Of a stretch of DNA of 64,000 nt, positions 1 through 8,206 are shown piece by piece. The translations under genes and the position numbers were made by a program. The notes under the pieces were generated by a model that was given only the letters and a program-made list of their open reading frames with translations, was not told where the DNA came from and searched no databases. This stretch comes from an uncultured Porphyromonas sp. (GTDB lineage Bacteria > Bacteroidota > Bacteroidia > Bacteroidales > Porphyromonadaceae): the NCBI RefSeq assembly GCF_902489635.1, contig NZ_CABUAN010000007.1, forward strand, positions 12,339-76,338. The letters run 5' to 3'. Numbering within the stretch: the stretch's first letter is position 1; each line of letters starts with the position of its first letter.

Positions 1-1
1 A

Positions 2-322
2 GGTGATAGGATGCTTATCACGACTCCTGAGCATCGTGGAGAGCTAATACCTATTGACTACAAGGGGTTGCGCTACTACCTCAGGAGCTACAACTACTAT
101 TATTTACCCGTTCAGCACGCCACGACTCAGGAACGTTACGGACGCTACGGCATTGTTCGAAACAACGAATATCGTATCGAGATCACCAGTATCTCAGACT
201 TTGGCACTCCGCTCATGTTGAAGCCTGCGGATCATCCTGAGGAGTACATCCCCAAGCAGCCCATCTCTGCCACCATAACCCTCACGCCTCTTGAGGAGCA
301 CAATGATAAAGCCGACTTGTAG
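2..322 (+). CDS. C-terminal part of a fimbrillin-like (Mfa1/FimA-type) surface protein, cut by the window edge
   Basis: The frame is open to the left edge, so the ATG at 11 is probably internal and the gene starts outside the window. The visible end has a run of aromatic residues (RYYLRSYNYYYLPV), then a YGxVRNNxYRIEI stretch followed by SISDFGTP, and it finishes with a beta-strand-like ISATITLTPL. In Bacteroidales fimbrillins (Mfa1/FimA/FimC families) the YGVVRN-Y-x-I segment is the hallmark of the last beta-sandwich domain, which carries the strand donated during polymerisation. From this I infer a fimbrial shaft or tip subunit exported as a lipoprotein; the signal peptide would lie outside the window. 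Which subunit it is cannot be told from about 105 residues. The gene is followed by a bidirectional hairpin. Confidence 0.6.
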   Translation, partial: GDRMLITTPEHRGELIPIDYKGLRYYLRSYNYYYLPVQHATTQERYGRYGIVRNNEYRIEITSISDFGTPLMLKPADHPEEYIPKQPISATITLTPLEEHNDKADL

Positions 323-357
323 TCTCCCTTATCCAACAGATCACACTTAATTATAGA

Positions 358-399
358 CGCCACGCTTAGGAAAATAAGCTATTCTTCCTGAGCGTGGCG
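358..399. terminator. Inverted repeat, probable transcription terminator
   Basis: Arms CGCCACGCTTAGGAA (358-372) and TTCCTGAGCGTGGCG (385-399) pair over 15 positions with one G-U, around a 12-nt loop. It sits between the fimbrillin end and the fabK promoter. The T-tract is weak, so it may act as a processing or bidirectional terminator. Confidence 0.6.
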
Positions 400-493
400 T
401 TGCCTTTGCACAGTCATTGATCAGATTGGATCGCTTACACTCTTTCGATGCTTTTCCTTGCAACAAAAGAGACGATATGTGGCGTGATTTGCG

Positions 494-501
494 TAGCTTT
501 G
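494..501 (+). promoter_or_regulatory. Bacteroidetes -7 box for fabK
   Basis: TAGCTTTG matches the Bacteroidetes TAnnTTTG -7 element and lies 32 bp before the fabK ATG. No good TTTG -33 box is seen at the right spacing. Confidence 0.5.
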
Positions 502-533
502 TGCAGGAAGTTTGAATTTGCAATGAAGACGAT

Positions 534-1490
534 ATGAAGAATAGACTCTGCGACCTACTAGGCATACGTTACCCGATCATCGCTGGCGGTATGGTCTGGT
601 GTAGCGGTTGGCGACTGGCCTCGGCTGTGAGCAATGCGGGGGGGCTCGGTCTCCTAGGTGCTGGCTCGATGTACCCGGAGGTGCTACGCGAACATATAGC
701 CCGCTGCCGTGAGGCTACGGATCGACCTTTTGGGGTTAATGTACCGCTACTCTACCCTGAGATCGATACGTTGATTCAGATTATCATCGAGGAGCAGGCG
801 CCTATCGTGGTCACCTCGGCTGGTAGTCCCAAGCGCTTTACTCCCCTCCTCCATGAGCACGGTATCAAGGTAATGCACGTGGTCAGCAGTACGAAGTTTG
901 CCGTCAAGTGCCAAGAGGCAGGTGTCGATGCGGTAATCGCTGAGGGCTTTGAGGCTGGTGGTCACAACGGTCGTGAGGAGACGACGACGCTGGCGCTGAT
1001 ACCGGCTGTGGCGCAGGCTATTGACCTGCCCCTCGTGGCGGCTGGTGGGATAGCTTCGGGACGCTCTATCTTGGCTGCTCAGAGCCTAGGAGCCGATGGT
1101 GTGCAGATCGGGACGCTCTTTGCGCTGAGTGAGGAGAGTAGCGCGCATGCAGCCTTCAAGGAGGCGTGTGTCAAGAGTAACGAGGGAGACACGATATTGA
1201 CCCTCAAGGAGCTCGCTCCGACACGCTTGCTGAAGAATGAATTTTACCAACAGGTGGCCACCCTGCAAGCTCGGGGTACCTCTACCGATGAGCTACGAGA
1301 GCTACTAGGGCGGGCCAGAGCGAAGCGCGGTATCTTCGAGGGAGATCTCGAGGAGGGCGAACTAGAGATTGGCCAGGTGGCTGCGCAGATAGAGCAGGTG
1401 CAGCCAGTGGCTCAGATCTTCGAAAATCTTATTGCTGAGTACAATGCTGCTCGTGCGGAGCTGCTCGATATGAACTGGACAAATTGCTAG
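534..1490 (+). CDS. fabK: Enoyl-ACP reductase II, FabK/nitronate monooxygenase family
   Basis: This 318-residue FMN-dependent TIM-barrel protein is predicted to reduce trans-2-enoyl-ACP in the last step of each fatty-acid elongation cycle, in the cytoplasm. Visible family marks are the N-terminal LLGIRYPIIAGGM, the phosphate-binding AGGLGLLGAGSM, EGFEAGGHNG around residues 140-150 and the FMN phosphate-binding GGIASGRSILAAQSLGADGVQIGT. The length equals that of FabK. The nitronate monooxygenase family shares the fold, so the exact reaction is inferred; Porphyromonas is known to use FabK. ATG at 534 follows the -7 box by 32 bp. dapA begins 19 bp downstream, so co-transcription is likely. Confidence 0.82.
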   Translation: MKNRLCDLLGIRYPIIAGGMVWCSGWRLASAVSNAGGLGLLGAGSMYPEVLREHIARCREATDRPFGVNVPLLYPEIDTLIQIIIEEQAPIVVTSAGSPKRFTPLLHEHGIKVMHVVSSTKFAVKCQEAGVDAVIAEGFEAGGHNGREETTTLALIPAVAQAIDLPLVAAGGIASGRSILAAQSLGADGVQIGTLFALSEESSAHAAFKEACVKSNEGDTILTLKELAPTRLLKNEFYQQVATLQARGTSTDELRELLGRARAKRGIFEGDLEEGELEIGQVAAQIEQVQPVAQIFENLIAEYNAARAELLDMNWTNC

Positions 1491-1509
1491 GGGTTATACC
1501 TTATTATAT

Positions 1510-2454
1510 ATGTACGACAAATACACTTACCATCCTTATCGCCATCTGACGGGTGCTGGCGTGGCGTTGATTACTCCATTTCTGGAGAATGGGCAGGTGG
1601 ACTCGGCTTCGCTGAGCCGTCTGACGGAGCATGTGGTCTCAGGCGGGTGCGACTTTGTGGTGCTGCTCGGCACTACGGGCGAGTCGCCTACGGTCGTTTA
1701 TCCTGAGCGACTGCTACTGATCGATGTGGTGCGACGAGCCATCGATGGTCGCTGTCCGCTGGTGATCGGTGTCGGGAGCAACAACACGCAGGACCTGTGC
1801 CAGCGTATGAGCGACCCGATCTATGACAATGTCGATGCGATCCTCTCGGTAGTACCTTACTATAATAAGCCGACGCAGGAGGGACTATACCTCCACTTTA
1901 TGGCTGTTGCGGAGGCGAGCAAGAAGCCGATCATACTGTACAACATTCCCTCGCGTACGGGTTGCGACCTGCTGCCCGATACTGTGGCACGGCTGCAGCG
2001 TGACTCGACAAAGATCATCGGCATCAAGGAGGCTTCGGGACATGTAGAGCGAATCGGAGAGATTCGTGAGCTATGCCGTCCTGACCTGCTGGTCTACTCA
2101 GGCGATGATCACCTGACGAAAGATATCATCCGTACAGGAGGCGATGGAGTCGTCTCAGTCGTAGCAAACGCTTATCCGCAAGCGATCAAAGCACTCGTCT
2201 CGGCTCTGATTACAGAGCAACGGGAGCGGGCGGATGCGATTGATGCACTCTTTGCGGAGATGTATCAATTGCTCTTTAAGGAGGGCAATCCCGTTGGCAT
2301 CAAAGGGCTGCTACACACCATTCAGCTCATAGAAACCTGTGCGGTGCGCCTGCCACTCTGCCACGCTACGAAGCAACTCACGAGCCGACTACGTGCGGCA
2401 CACGAAGAGCTACTCGCACCCATGCAGGAGTTAGGAATAGAGCCTCGACTATGA
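1510..2454 (+). CDS. dapA: 4-hydroxy-tetrahydrodipicolinate synthase
   Basis: This enzyme condenses pyruvate with L-aspartate semialdehyde, the first committed step to diaminopimelate and lysine. The 314 residues form the usual TIM barrel. Key segments are LLGTTGESPT (threonine pair of the proton relay), PYYNKPTQEGLYLHF (tyrosine of the triad), YNIPSRTGC (Tyr and Arg) and IIGIKEASG with the Schiff-base lysine. The length is about 15-20 residues above the common 292-300, mostly at the two ends. The stop codon overlaps the recF start (ATGA at 2451-2454), which suggests translational coupling and one transcript with fabK. Confidence 0.95.
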   Translation: MYDKYTYHPYRHLTGAGVALITPFLENGQVDSASLSRLTEHVVSGGCDFVVLLGTTGESPTVVYPERLLLIDVVRRAIDGRCPLVIGVGSNNTQDLCQRMSDPIYDNVDAILSVVPYYNKPTQEGLYLHFMAVAEASKKPIILYNIPSRTGCDLLPDTVARLQRDSTKIIGIKEASGHVERIGEIRELCRPDLLVYSGDDHLTKDIIRTGGDGVVSVVANAYPQAIKALVSALITEQRERADAIDALFAEMYQLLFKEGNPVGIKGLLHTIQLIETCAVRLPLCHATKQLTSRLRAAHEELLAPMQELGIEPRL

Positions 2455-3566
2455 TACTAAGCTCGCTGAGTGTCATCAACTTTAAGAATGTCGCTACGGC
2501 AAACTGTCACTTTGCTCCCAAGCTCAACTGCTTCTTCGGAGGCAATGGCATGGGCAAGACCAATCTCCTAGATGCTATCCACTACCTCTCGGTGGTGCGT
2601 GGGCATCTAGGCACGACCGATCGCTACGCCATACGCCAGGGGGCACAGGAGGCGATCATCCAGGGTGAGTACCTATGGGACGATGGGCAGGAGGACAAGA
2701 TCAGCCTGCGCATCTCCACTGAGCGGAGCAAGCAACTCTCTCGCAATGGTCGTCTCTACAAGCGTCACAGCGACCACATAGGGCGCTACCCTCTGGTTAT
2801 CATCTCGCCACACGATCAGAGACTCATACGTGGAGGAAGCGACGAGCGCAGACGCTCTGTGGATCGTATTCTCTCACAGCAAGATGCGACCTATCTGGCG
2901 AACTTGATCAACTACAATAGAGCACTCGACCAGCGCAACAATATGCTGCGCAACCAGATCCACGAGCCAGCTCTGATGGATATCCTCGAGGAGACCTTAG
3001 CGACGACGGGACTAGCGGTCACGACGATGCGACAAGCTTATGTCGAGGAGCTCGTCCCCACCTTCGATCAGATCTATCAGCATCTCGCTGCGGGTGTAGA
3101 GCGTGCCGTCCTATCCTTTAGTGCCGGCAGTGCCAGCACCACCGAGGAGCAGCTGCGCATACTACGAGACCGTCGTCAACGAGACTACGAGTATGGCTTC
3201 ACGGCGACCGGTTGCCACAGAGATGACTTTGAGATGCTCCTCGGCGAGAACCTCATGCGCAAGATAGGCTCCGAAGGTCAAAACAAGACTTACCTCATCG
3301 CCTACAAGCTAGCCGAGTACCGCTATCTGCAGCAGCATCTGACCAATCAGACCGCTCCCCTACTGCTCCTCGATGATATCTTTGACAAGCTAGACAGTGA
3401 CCGCGTGGAGCGCATCATCGAGCTCGTCGCTACGGACACCTTCGGGCAGATCTTTATCACCGACACGAACCGCAAGTACCTCGATGAAATCATCTCCTCG
3501 AAGCAAGTCCCCTACCGCCTCTTCCAAATCCAAGAAGGCTCTCCGACAGAAGTCACAGCTGGGTAA
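2451..3566 (+). CDS. recF: DNA replication and repair protein RecF
   Basis: RecF is an SMC-like ATPase that helps load RecA at single-strand gaps, with RecO and RecR. The sequence shows INFKNVATANCHFAPKLNCFFGGNGMGKTNLLDAI (Walker A at about 31-40), a central helical region, FGFTATGCHRDD-type residues, an SEGQNKTYLIAYKLAE signature-like segment, and Walker B LLLLDDIFDKLD near 305-315 followed by the D-loop. The 371-residue length is typical. The start overlaps the dapA stop by 4 bp, an unusual partner for recF, which in many bacteria sits beside dnaN. The downstream 240 bp hold the serC promoter and leader. Confidence 0.95.
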   Translation: MILSSLSVINFKNVATANCHFAPKLNCFFGGNGMGKTNLLDAIHYLSVVRGHLGTTDRYAIRQGAQEAIIQGEYLWDDGQEDKISLRISTERSKQLSRNGRLYKRHSDHIGRYPLVIISPHDQRLIRGGSDERRRSVDRILSQQDATYLANLINYNRALDQRNNMLRNQIHEPALMDILEETLATTGLAVTTMRQAYVEELVPTFDQIYQHLAAGVERAVLSFSAGSASTTEEQLRILRDRRQRDYEYGFTATGCHRDDFEMLLGENLMRKIGSEGQNKTYLIAYKLAEYRYLQQHLTNQTAPLLLLDDIFDKLDSDRVERIIELVATDTFGQIFITDTNRKYLDEIISSKQVPYRLFQIQEGSPTEVTAG

Positions 3567-3645
3567 TAAACTGCTGAGAAAGAGATCTGACGGGGCACTT
3601 TTCAGTTCGAAAAGAGAACTTTAGCGCAAAGTCTTGTGGAAATAG

Positions 3646-3676
3646 TTTGTTTCTCCACTTTAATTCCGTATCTTTG
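3646..3676 (+). promoter_or_regulatory. Strong Bacteroidetes promoter for serC-serA
   Basis: TTTG at 3646-3649 (-33), 19 bp, then TATCTTTG at 3669-3676 (-7) match the Bacteroidetes sigma-ABfr consensus. The start point would be near 3683, leaving a leader of about 125 nt before serC. That leader has GGGCAAAG near 3680 able to pair with CTTTGTCCC near 3712, and a small GGTC/GACC hairpin near 3742. These could be regulatory; no known riboswitch was recognised. Confidence 0.8.
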
Positions 3677-3807
3677 TAGGGGCAAAGAGAGGAGACTCTA
3701 AAAAGCTTTCCCTTTGTCCCTTCTAACGTAAAGCAAAAGGAGGTCACAGCGACCGCCCATTGCCTAGATAGACAAGCATATAATCCCAAAACAATAAATA
3801 TAGTAAG

Positions 3808-4890
3808 ATGAAAAAGCACAACTTCTATGCTGGTCCCTCGGTACTAAACCGTGGCGTGATCGAGCGCACTGCTGATGCGGTGCTGAACTTTGCTGACATG
3901 GATCTCTCACTCCTTGAGATCTCTCACCGCAGCAAGCAATTCCAAGCTGTAATGGACGAGGCCGTAGCTACCTTTAAGGAGCTACTAGACATCCCCGAGG
4001 GTTACGAGGTACTCTTCCTCGGTGGTGGTGCTAGCCTCCAGTTCTACATGGTACCGCTCAACCTCATGGGCAAGAAAGCAGCTTACCTCAACACGGGTAC
4101 GTGGTCTACTAACGCTATCAAGCAGGCAGGCTTCGTAGACAAGGTCTTCGGTACGGAGACAGTTGTTGTCGCTTCTTCAGAGGACAAGAACTTCACCTAC
4201 ATTCCTAAGAACTTCACCATCCCCGAGGATGTGGACTACTTCCACTACACCTCCAACAATACCATCTACGGTACAGAGATCCGCAAGGACTTCGACTGCA
4301 AGGTACCTCTTGTTGCCGATATGAGTAGTGATATCTTCTCTCGTCCAGTAGACGTCAGCAAGTACGACTGTATCTATGGTGGTGCTCAGAAGAATATGGG
4401 TCCTGCTGGTACGACCTTCGTAGTCATCCGCAAGGATGCGCTAGGCAAGATCGATCGTCCACTACCTACGATGCTCGACTACCAGACGCACGTCAAGAAG
4501 GGCTCTATGTTCAATACGCCTCCTGTCCTACCTATCTACACTTGCCTCCAGACCATGAAGTGGTACAAGGAGATGGGCGGTGTCAAGGCTATGGAGCAGC
4601 GTGCTAAGGAGAAGGCTGACGCTCTCTACACAGAGATCGACCGCAACAAGCTCTTCCGTGGTACTGTCGAGGCTGAGGATCGCTCTCGCATGAACGTATG
4701 CTTCGTCCTCAACGATGAGTATGCAGAGCTGCAGGATGACTTCTTCAACTTCGCTACCGAGCGTGGTATGGTAGGTATCAAGGGTCACCGCTCTGTAGGT
4801 GGCTTCCGTGCATCTCTCTACAACGGCCTCGAGATGGAGAGCGTACAGGCTCTGATCAAGGCTATGCAAGACTTCGAGAAGAAGCACTAA
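3808..4890 (+). CDS. serC: Phosphoserine aminotransferase
   Basis: PLP enzyme of class V that converts 3-phosphohydroxypyruvate and glutamate to phosphoserine; it may also serve PLP synthesis. The N-terminus KHNFYAGPSVL is the SerC signature. LFLGGGASLQFYMVPLNL binds the cofactor phosphate, and the lysine in YGGAQKNMGPAG (about residue 195) is the Schiff-base residue. The C-terminus has GHRSVGGFRASLYNGL with the phosphate-binding HR. The 360-residue length is standard. The gene heads the serC-serA-DUF1015 group. Codon use is strongly biased (AAG, CTC, GGT), like that of highly expressed genes here. Confidence 0.97.
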   Translation: MKKHNFYAGPSVLNRGVIERTADAVLNFADMDLSLLEISHRSKQFQAVMDEAVATFKELLDIPEGYEVLFLGGGASLQFYMVPLNLMGKKAAYLNTGTWSTNAIKQAGFVDKVFGTETVVVASSEDKNFTYIPKNFTIPEDVDYFHYTSNNTIYGTEIRKDFDCKVPLVADMSSDIFSRPVDVSKYDCIYGGAQKNMGPAGTTFVVIRKDALGKIDRPLPTMLDYQTHVKKGSMFNTPPVLPIYTCLQTMKWYKEMGGVKAMEQRAKEKADALYTEIDRNKLFRGTVEAEDRSRMNVCFVLNDEYAELQDDFFNFATERGMVGIKGHRSVGGFRASLYNGLEMESVQALIKAMQDFEKKH

Positions 4891-4923
4891 TATCTCTCTC
4901 ATCACTTACATAACTCTATCTGT

Positions 4924-4968
4924 CCTACCCCGCAGCACCTCACACCAATAGGGGGTCTACGGGGTAGG
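4924..4968 (+). terminator. Hairpin between serC and serA
   Basis: Arms CCTACCCCG (4924-4932) and CGGGGTAGG (4960-4968) are perfectly complementary. No U-tract follows, so it is more likely an attenuator or an mRNA-stability hairpin inside the operon than a full terminator. Confidence 0.5.
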
Positions 4969-4997
4969 CTCCTAAATAAAGATATCACTCAATTACT

Positions 4998-5918
4998 ATG
5001 ACTAAAGTACTTATCGCAACTGAGAAGCCCTTTGCACCAGTCGCTGTAGATGGCATTCGCAAGATTGTAGAGGGTGCTGGCTTTGAGCTAGTACTCCTAG
5101 AGAAATATACAGAGCGTCAGCAGCTCCTCGATGCTGTCAAGGATGTAGACGCTATCATCGTACGTAGCGACAAAATCCAGGCTGACGTCTTTGAGGCTGC
5201 TAAGAACCTCAAGATCGTCGTACGCGCTGGTGCTGGCTATGACAACGTAGACCTAGAGGCTGCTACCAAGCACAACGTCTGCGTCATGAACACCCCCGGA
5301 CAGAACTCCAACGCTGTCGCTGAGCTCGCTTTTGCGCTCATGCTCGCTATGGTGCGCAACCACTTCAACGGCAAGTCTGGCTCTGAGCTCAAGGGCAAGA
5401 AGCTCGGTATCCAAGGCTTCGGACACATCGGTCGCTGCCTCGCTAAGATCGCTCAGGGCTTTGGCATGGAGGTTTACTACAACAAGCGTCACCGCCTCGA
5501 TGCAGCTGAGGAGAAGGAGCTCGGGCTCACCTACTGCAGCCAGGAGGACCTCTTTAAGCAGTGCGACATCGTATCGCTCAATACGCCTAAGACCGCTGAG
5601 ACTGTCAAGAGCATCAACGGCAAGTATGTCAAGATGATGCCTAAGGGTGGTGTCATCGTCAATACGGCTCGTAAGGAGATCATCGACGAGGAGTGCTTCC
5701 TAGCAGCTCTCAAGGAGCGCACAGACGTACGCTACGCTACCGACATCCAGCCTGACATGCACGAGGAGTACCAGAAAGAGCTACAGGATCGCTACCTAGC
5801 TACCGCTAAGAAGATGGGTGCTCAGACGGCTGAGGCAAACATCAACGCTGGCCTAGCTGCTGCTAACCAGATCGTTGGCTTCATCAAGGATGGTTGCGAG
5901 ACTTTCCGCGTCAACTAA
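4998..5918 (+). CDS. serA: D-3-phosphoglycerate dehydrogenase, short form without ACT domain
   Basis: This enzyme oxidises 3-phosphoglycerate to phosphohydroxypyruvate with NAD, the first step of serine synthesis. At 306 residues it has the substrate and nucleotide domains only and no C-terminal serine-binding ACT domain, so classical feedback inhibition is not expected. The NAD site is GIQGFGHIGRCLAKI, and the catalytic arginine lies in VNTARKEIIDEE. The usual catalytic histidine of the TPHxGAQT motif is replaced: the sequence reads ATAKKMGAQT, with Lys272 aligned to the histidine. From memory, a lysine-type PGDH of this sort is known from Bacteroides and Entamoeba. A strong terminator follows. 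Confidence 0.93.
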   Translation: MTKVLIATEKPFAPVAVDGIRKIVEGAGFELVLLEKYTERQQLLDAVKDVDAIIVRSDKIQADVFEAAKNLKIVVRAGAGYDNVDLEAATKHNVCVMNTPGQNSNAVAELAFALMLAMVRNHFNGKSGSELKGKKLGIQGFGHIGRCLAKIAQGFGMEVYYNKRHRLDAAEEKELGLTYCSQEDLFKQCDIVSLNTPKTAETVKSINGKYVKMMPKGGVIVNTARKEIIDEECFLAALKERTDVRYATDIQPDMHEEYQKELQDRYLATAKKMGAQTAEANINAGLAAANQIVGFIKDGCETFRVN

Positions 5919-5932
5919 TCTCTAAATGACTT

Positions 5933-5982
5933 AGAGACTTTGGTCCCCTCAACTTGAGGGGACCGAAGTCTCTCTTTCTTTT
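5933..5982 (+). terminator. Rho-independent terminator after serA
   Basis: A long stem with arms AGAGACTTTGGTCCCCTCAA (5933-5952) and TTGAGGGGACCGAAGTCTCT (5954-5973) and almost no loop is followed by a T-rich tract (CTTTCTTTT). It ends the serC-serA transcript before the DUF1015 gene. Confidence 0.88.
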
Positions 5983-6010
5983 CATTCTCACCCTACAAAG
6001 ACTCTCTATT

Positions 6011-7255
6011 ATGGCTATAATCAAACCATTCAAAGGATACAGACCACCTCAAAACCTTGTTGAGAAGGTCAACTCTCGTCCCTACGACGTGCTAAACTCT
6101 GACGAGGCTCGCAAGGAGGCTGAGGGCAACCCCATGTCTCTCTATCACATTATCAAGCCAGAGATCAACTTCCCCGCAGGCACCGACGAGCACGATCCCA
6201 AGGTCTACGACGAGGCTGTCAAGCAGTACCAGCACTTCAAGAAGGAGGGCTGGCTCGTACAGGACGACAAGGAGTGCTACTACGTCTATGCTCAGACGAT
6301 GAACGGCAAGACACAGTATGGTCTCGTCATCGGTGCTTACGTCAAGGACTACCTCAACGGTGTCATCAAGAAGCACGAGCTCACACGTCGTGACAAGGAG
6401 GAGGATCGTATGAAGCACGTTCGCATCAACAATGCGAACATCGAGCCGGTCTTCTTCGCTTACCCTGACAATGCTGAGCTGGACAAGATCGTCGCTAAGT
6501 ACACCGCCGAGAAGCCTGTCTACGACTTCGTCGCCAACGATACCTTCCAGCATCAGTTCTGGATCATCGACAACGATCAGGATATCAAGCGCATCACCGA
6601 GCTATTTGGCGAGATGCCTGCACTCTACATCGCTGACGGTCACCACCGTAGCGCTGCTGCCGCGCTCGTAGGTGCTGAGAAGGCTAAGCAAAACCCCAAT
6701 CACCGTGGTGATGAGGAGTACAACTACTTTATGGCTGTCGCTTTCCCCGCAAACCAGCTCACCGTCATCGATTACAACCGTGTCGTCAAGGACCTCAACG
6801 GGCTCACCAGCGAGGAGTTCCTCAAGAAGCTCGAGAAGAACTTCGTCGTCGAGAAGAAGGGTACAGATATCTATAAGCCCGCTAAGCTGCACAACTTCGC
6901 ACTCTACCTCGATGGCAACTGGTACTCGCTCACCGCTAAGCCAGGCACCTACGATGACAACGATCCTATCGGCATCCTAGACGTCACCATCTCGTCGAAT
7001 CACATCCTCGATGAGATCCTCGGCATCAAGGATCTACGTAGTGACAAGCGCATCGACTTCGTCGGTGGTATCCGCGGTCTCGGCGAGCTCAAAAAGCGTG
7101 TCGACTCAGGCGAGATGAAGGTCGCACTAGCCCTCTACCCCGTCACGATGAAGCAGATCATGGACATCGCTGACACGGGCAACATCATGCCACCTAAGAC
7201 CACATGGTTCGAGCCTAAGCTCCGCTCCGGTATCGTCATCCACGAGCTCAGCTAA
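6011..7255 (+). CDS. DUF1015 family protein, ParB/SerK-like fold, serine-pathway neighbour
   Basis: This 414-residue protein begins MAIIKPFKGYRPP, the DUF1015 N-terminal signature. I chose ATG 6011 because the upstream in-frame start (5954) lies inside the serA terminator. The motif ADGHHRSAAAALV (around residue 210) is the ParB-superfamily nucleotide or phosphate-binding GHHR segment, found also in archaeal free-serine kinase. Linkage to serC and serA is conserved in Bacteroidales from memory, and no serB is present here. A role in phosphoserine/serine interconversion is therefore reasonable but not shown by the sequence. Codon bias is high, suggesting strong expression. It is closed by a terminator at 7281-7320. 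Confidence 0.85.
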   Translation: MAIIKPFKGYRPPQNLVEKVNSRPYDVLNSDEARKEAEGNPMSLYHIIKPEINFPAGTDEHDPKVYDEAVKQYQHFKKEGWLVQDDKECYYVYAQTMNGKTQYGLVIGAYVKDYLNGVIKKHELTRRDKEEDRMKHVRINNANIEPVFFAYPDNAELDKIVAKYTAEKPVYDFVANDTFQHQFWIIDNDQDIKRITELFGEMPALYIADGHHRSAAAALVGAEKAKQNPNHRGDEEYNYFMAVAFPANQLTVIDYNRVVKDLNGLTSEEFLKKLEKNFVVEKKGTDIYKPAKLHNFALYLDGNWYSLTAKPGTYDDNDPIGILDVTISSNHILDEILGIKDLRSDKRIDFVGGIRGLGELKKRVDSGEMKVALALYPVTMKQIMDIADTGNIMPPKTTWFEPKLRSGIVIHELS

Positions 7256-7280
7256 AGCACAAACACATCTATATACGATT

Positions 7281-7320
7281 AAGGGGACTGTACCTTTTGC
7301 GGCGCAGTCCCCTTTTCTTT
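7281..7320 (+). terminator. Rho-independent terminator after the DUF1015 gene
   Basis: Arms AAGGGGACTG (7281-7290) and CAGTCCCCTT (7305-7314) are perfect, followed by TTCTTTT. Confidence 0.9.
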
Positions 7321-7344
7321 TGCGTTTCGAGTCTTATTCTTTAG

Positions 7345-7422
7345 GCTTATCTCCCTTCTGACACCTTCGAGCTAGACTTCGTCCTCGGCTACGAGGTACA
7401 AGTCTCGGGTACGAAGAGTTAA
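7345..7422 (+). pseudogene. Short C-terminal gene remnant
   Basis: After an in-frame TAG, about 25 codons read AYLPSDTFELDFVLGYEVQVSG and end at TAA 7420-7422. The composition is protein-like and there is no start codon, so this looks like the tail of a decayed gene. Family unknown. Confidence 0.25.
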
Positions 7423-7459
7423 AACGGAAATCTATCGAGTACTATGCACACTTCCAAGA

Positions 7460-7723
7460 CTAGAAGCAGTCATATTCTTCTTTGGATACGATTTCTCCTG
7501 CAAGGGTACACTCAAACAACAACTCATCACTTTGTGGACACATCACCGTCACACCTCCAGCACTCCTTGCACCCTTTCCCTCAACTTCATCGCCAAACTT
7601 TGGAGAATAGTGTACAGCAAGATCAGAGGCGTAGTCAATGATATAAGCATCACGACCAGCCGTGAGCTGTTCGTAAACGTAATCTAAGTTGCACATAAGG
7701 TAATTGGATTGATTGCACACCAA
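7460..7723 (-). CDS. Small hypothetical protein, possibly a remnant
   Basis: The 87-residue frame (start ATG at 7723) has a plausible soluble composition: NLDYVYEQLTAGRDAYIIDYASD, then a middle rich in charged residues, ending KEEYDCF. The plus-strand frame over the same bases looks like noise (many T, S, H), so the minus frame is preferred. No signal peptide, membrane segment or family motif is recognised. It lies in a decayed stretch between the DUF1015 terminator and a palindrome array, next to two other fragments. It may be a remnant of a larger mobile or phage gene. Confidence 0.3.
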   Translation of the reverse strand: MVCNQSNYLMCNLDYVYEQLTAGRDAYIIDYASDLAVHYSPKFGDEVEGKGARSAGGVTVMCPQSDELLFECTLAGEIVSKEEYDCF

Positions 7724-7755
7724 AGGTACAAACTAACAACCAATAATACAACACC

Positions 7756-7899
7756 ATGAACGACAACAACGCACCACACTACACCGAGCTACCCATAGCA
7801 CAGCTCGACGACTGGGGCATTGACCTGCCCGACTTCACAGAATCCCCCCCCCTGTATGGACGCCCTGTCCCTACAGAAGTCATCACGCTATCGTACTGA
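7756..7899 (+). pseudogene. N-terminal fragment resembling a ParB-domain/DNA-methylase protein
   Basis: Starting ATG 7756, 47 codons read MNDNNAPHYTELPIAQLDDW and then GIDLPDFTE. The TELPIAQLDDWGIDLPDF stretch resembles the opening of phage or plasmid ParB-like/adenine methylase proteins (weak similarity, from memory). A run of nine C at 7844-7852 may have shifted the frame. The last codons (ITLSY, stop 7897-7899) coincide with the conserved leader of the palindrome array that begins at 7917, so the element appears to have cut the gene. Confidence 0.35.
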
Positions 7900-7916
7900 T
7901 TTCGTTGCGTATATGA

Positions 7917-8158
7917 GTTCCAAAAGTAATTCCCCTTTTGGAACTTTTTAGTTCCTACGGAGGAACTCTTTAGTTCCTACGGAGGAACTTTTCGGTTCCA
8001 AGGAAGGAACTTTTTAGTTCCTACGTAGGAAATCGTTAATCTCCACGTAGGCAAGAAATAAAACTTCGGAGGAATGAAATGGAACTTCGGAAGAAATGAT
8101 TTGCGTCCACGTGGAGAATAAAGGATATCCACGTGGATGTTTTGCTTTTCCTCGGAGT
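7917..8158. repeat. 22-bp-pitch palindrome array A1
   Basis: A 28-nt hairpin opens the array: GTTCCAAAAG (7917-7926) pairs with CTTTTGGAAC (7935-7944). Palindromic units GTTCC-N6-GGAAC then start at 7951, 7973, 7995 and 8017, exactly 22 bp apart. The units change in kind rightward: CTCCACGTAGG (about 8041), ACTTCGGAGGAA (8063 and 8084, 21 bp apart), TCCACGTGGA (8106 and 8128, 22 bp apart) and TTCCTCGGAG (about 8148). The array begins just after the fragment ending at 7899, and its leader resembles those of arrays at 30279-30349 and 44069-44220. Function unknown. Confidence 0.85.
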
Positions 8159-8206
8159 CTTTGTCATTGTAGTGACAACCTTTATCGACAAATCAACGTA
8201 ACTATC

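Noticed and set aside
3677..3807. Riboswitch in the serC leader
   Set aside because: Only short hairpins can be drawn and no known aptamer core was recognised; a leader role remains possible but unsupported.
5954..6010. Longer N-terminus of the DUF1015 protein
   Set aside because: The upstream start lies inside the serA terminator; the family signature begins at MAIIKPF (ATG 6011).
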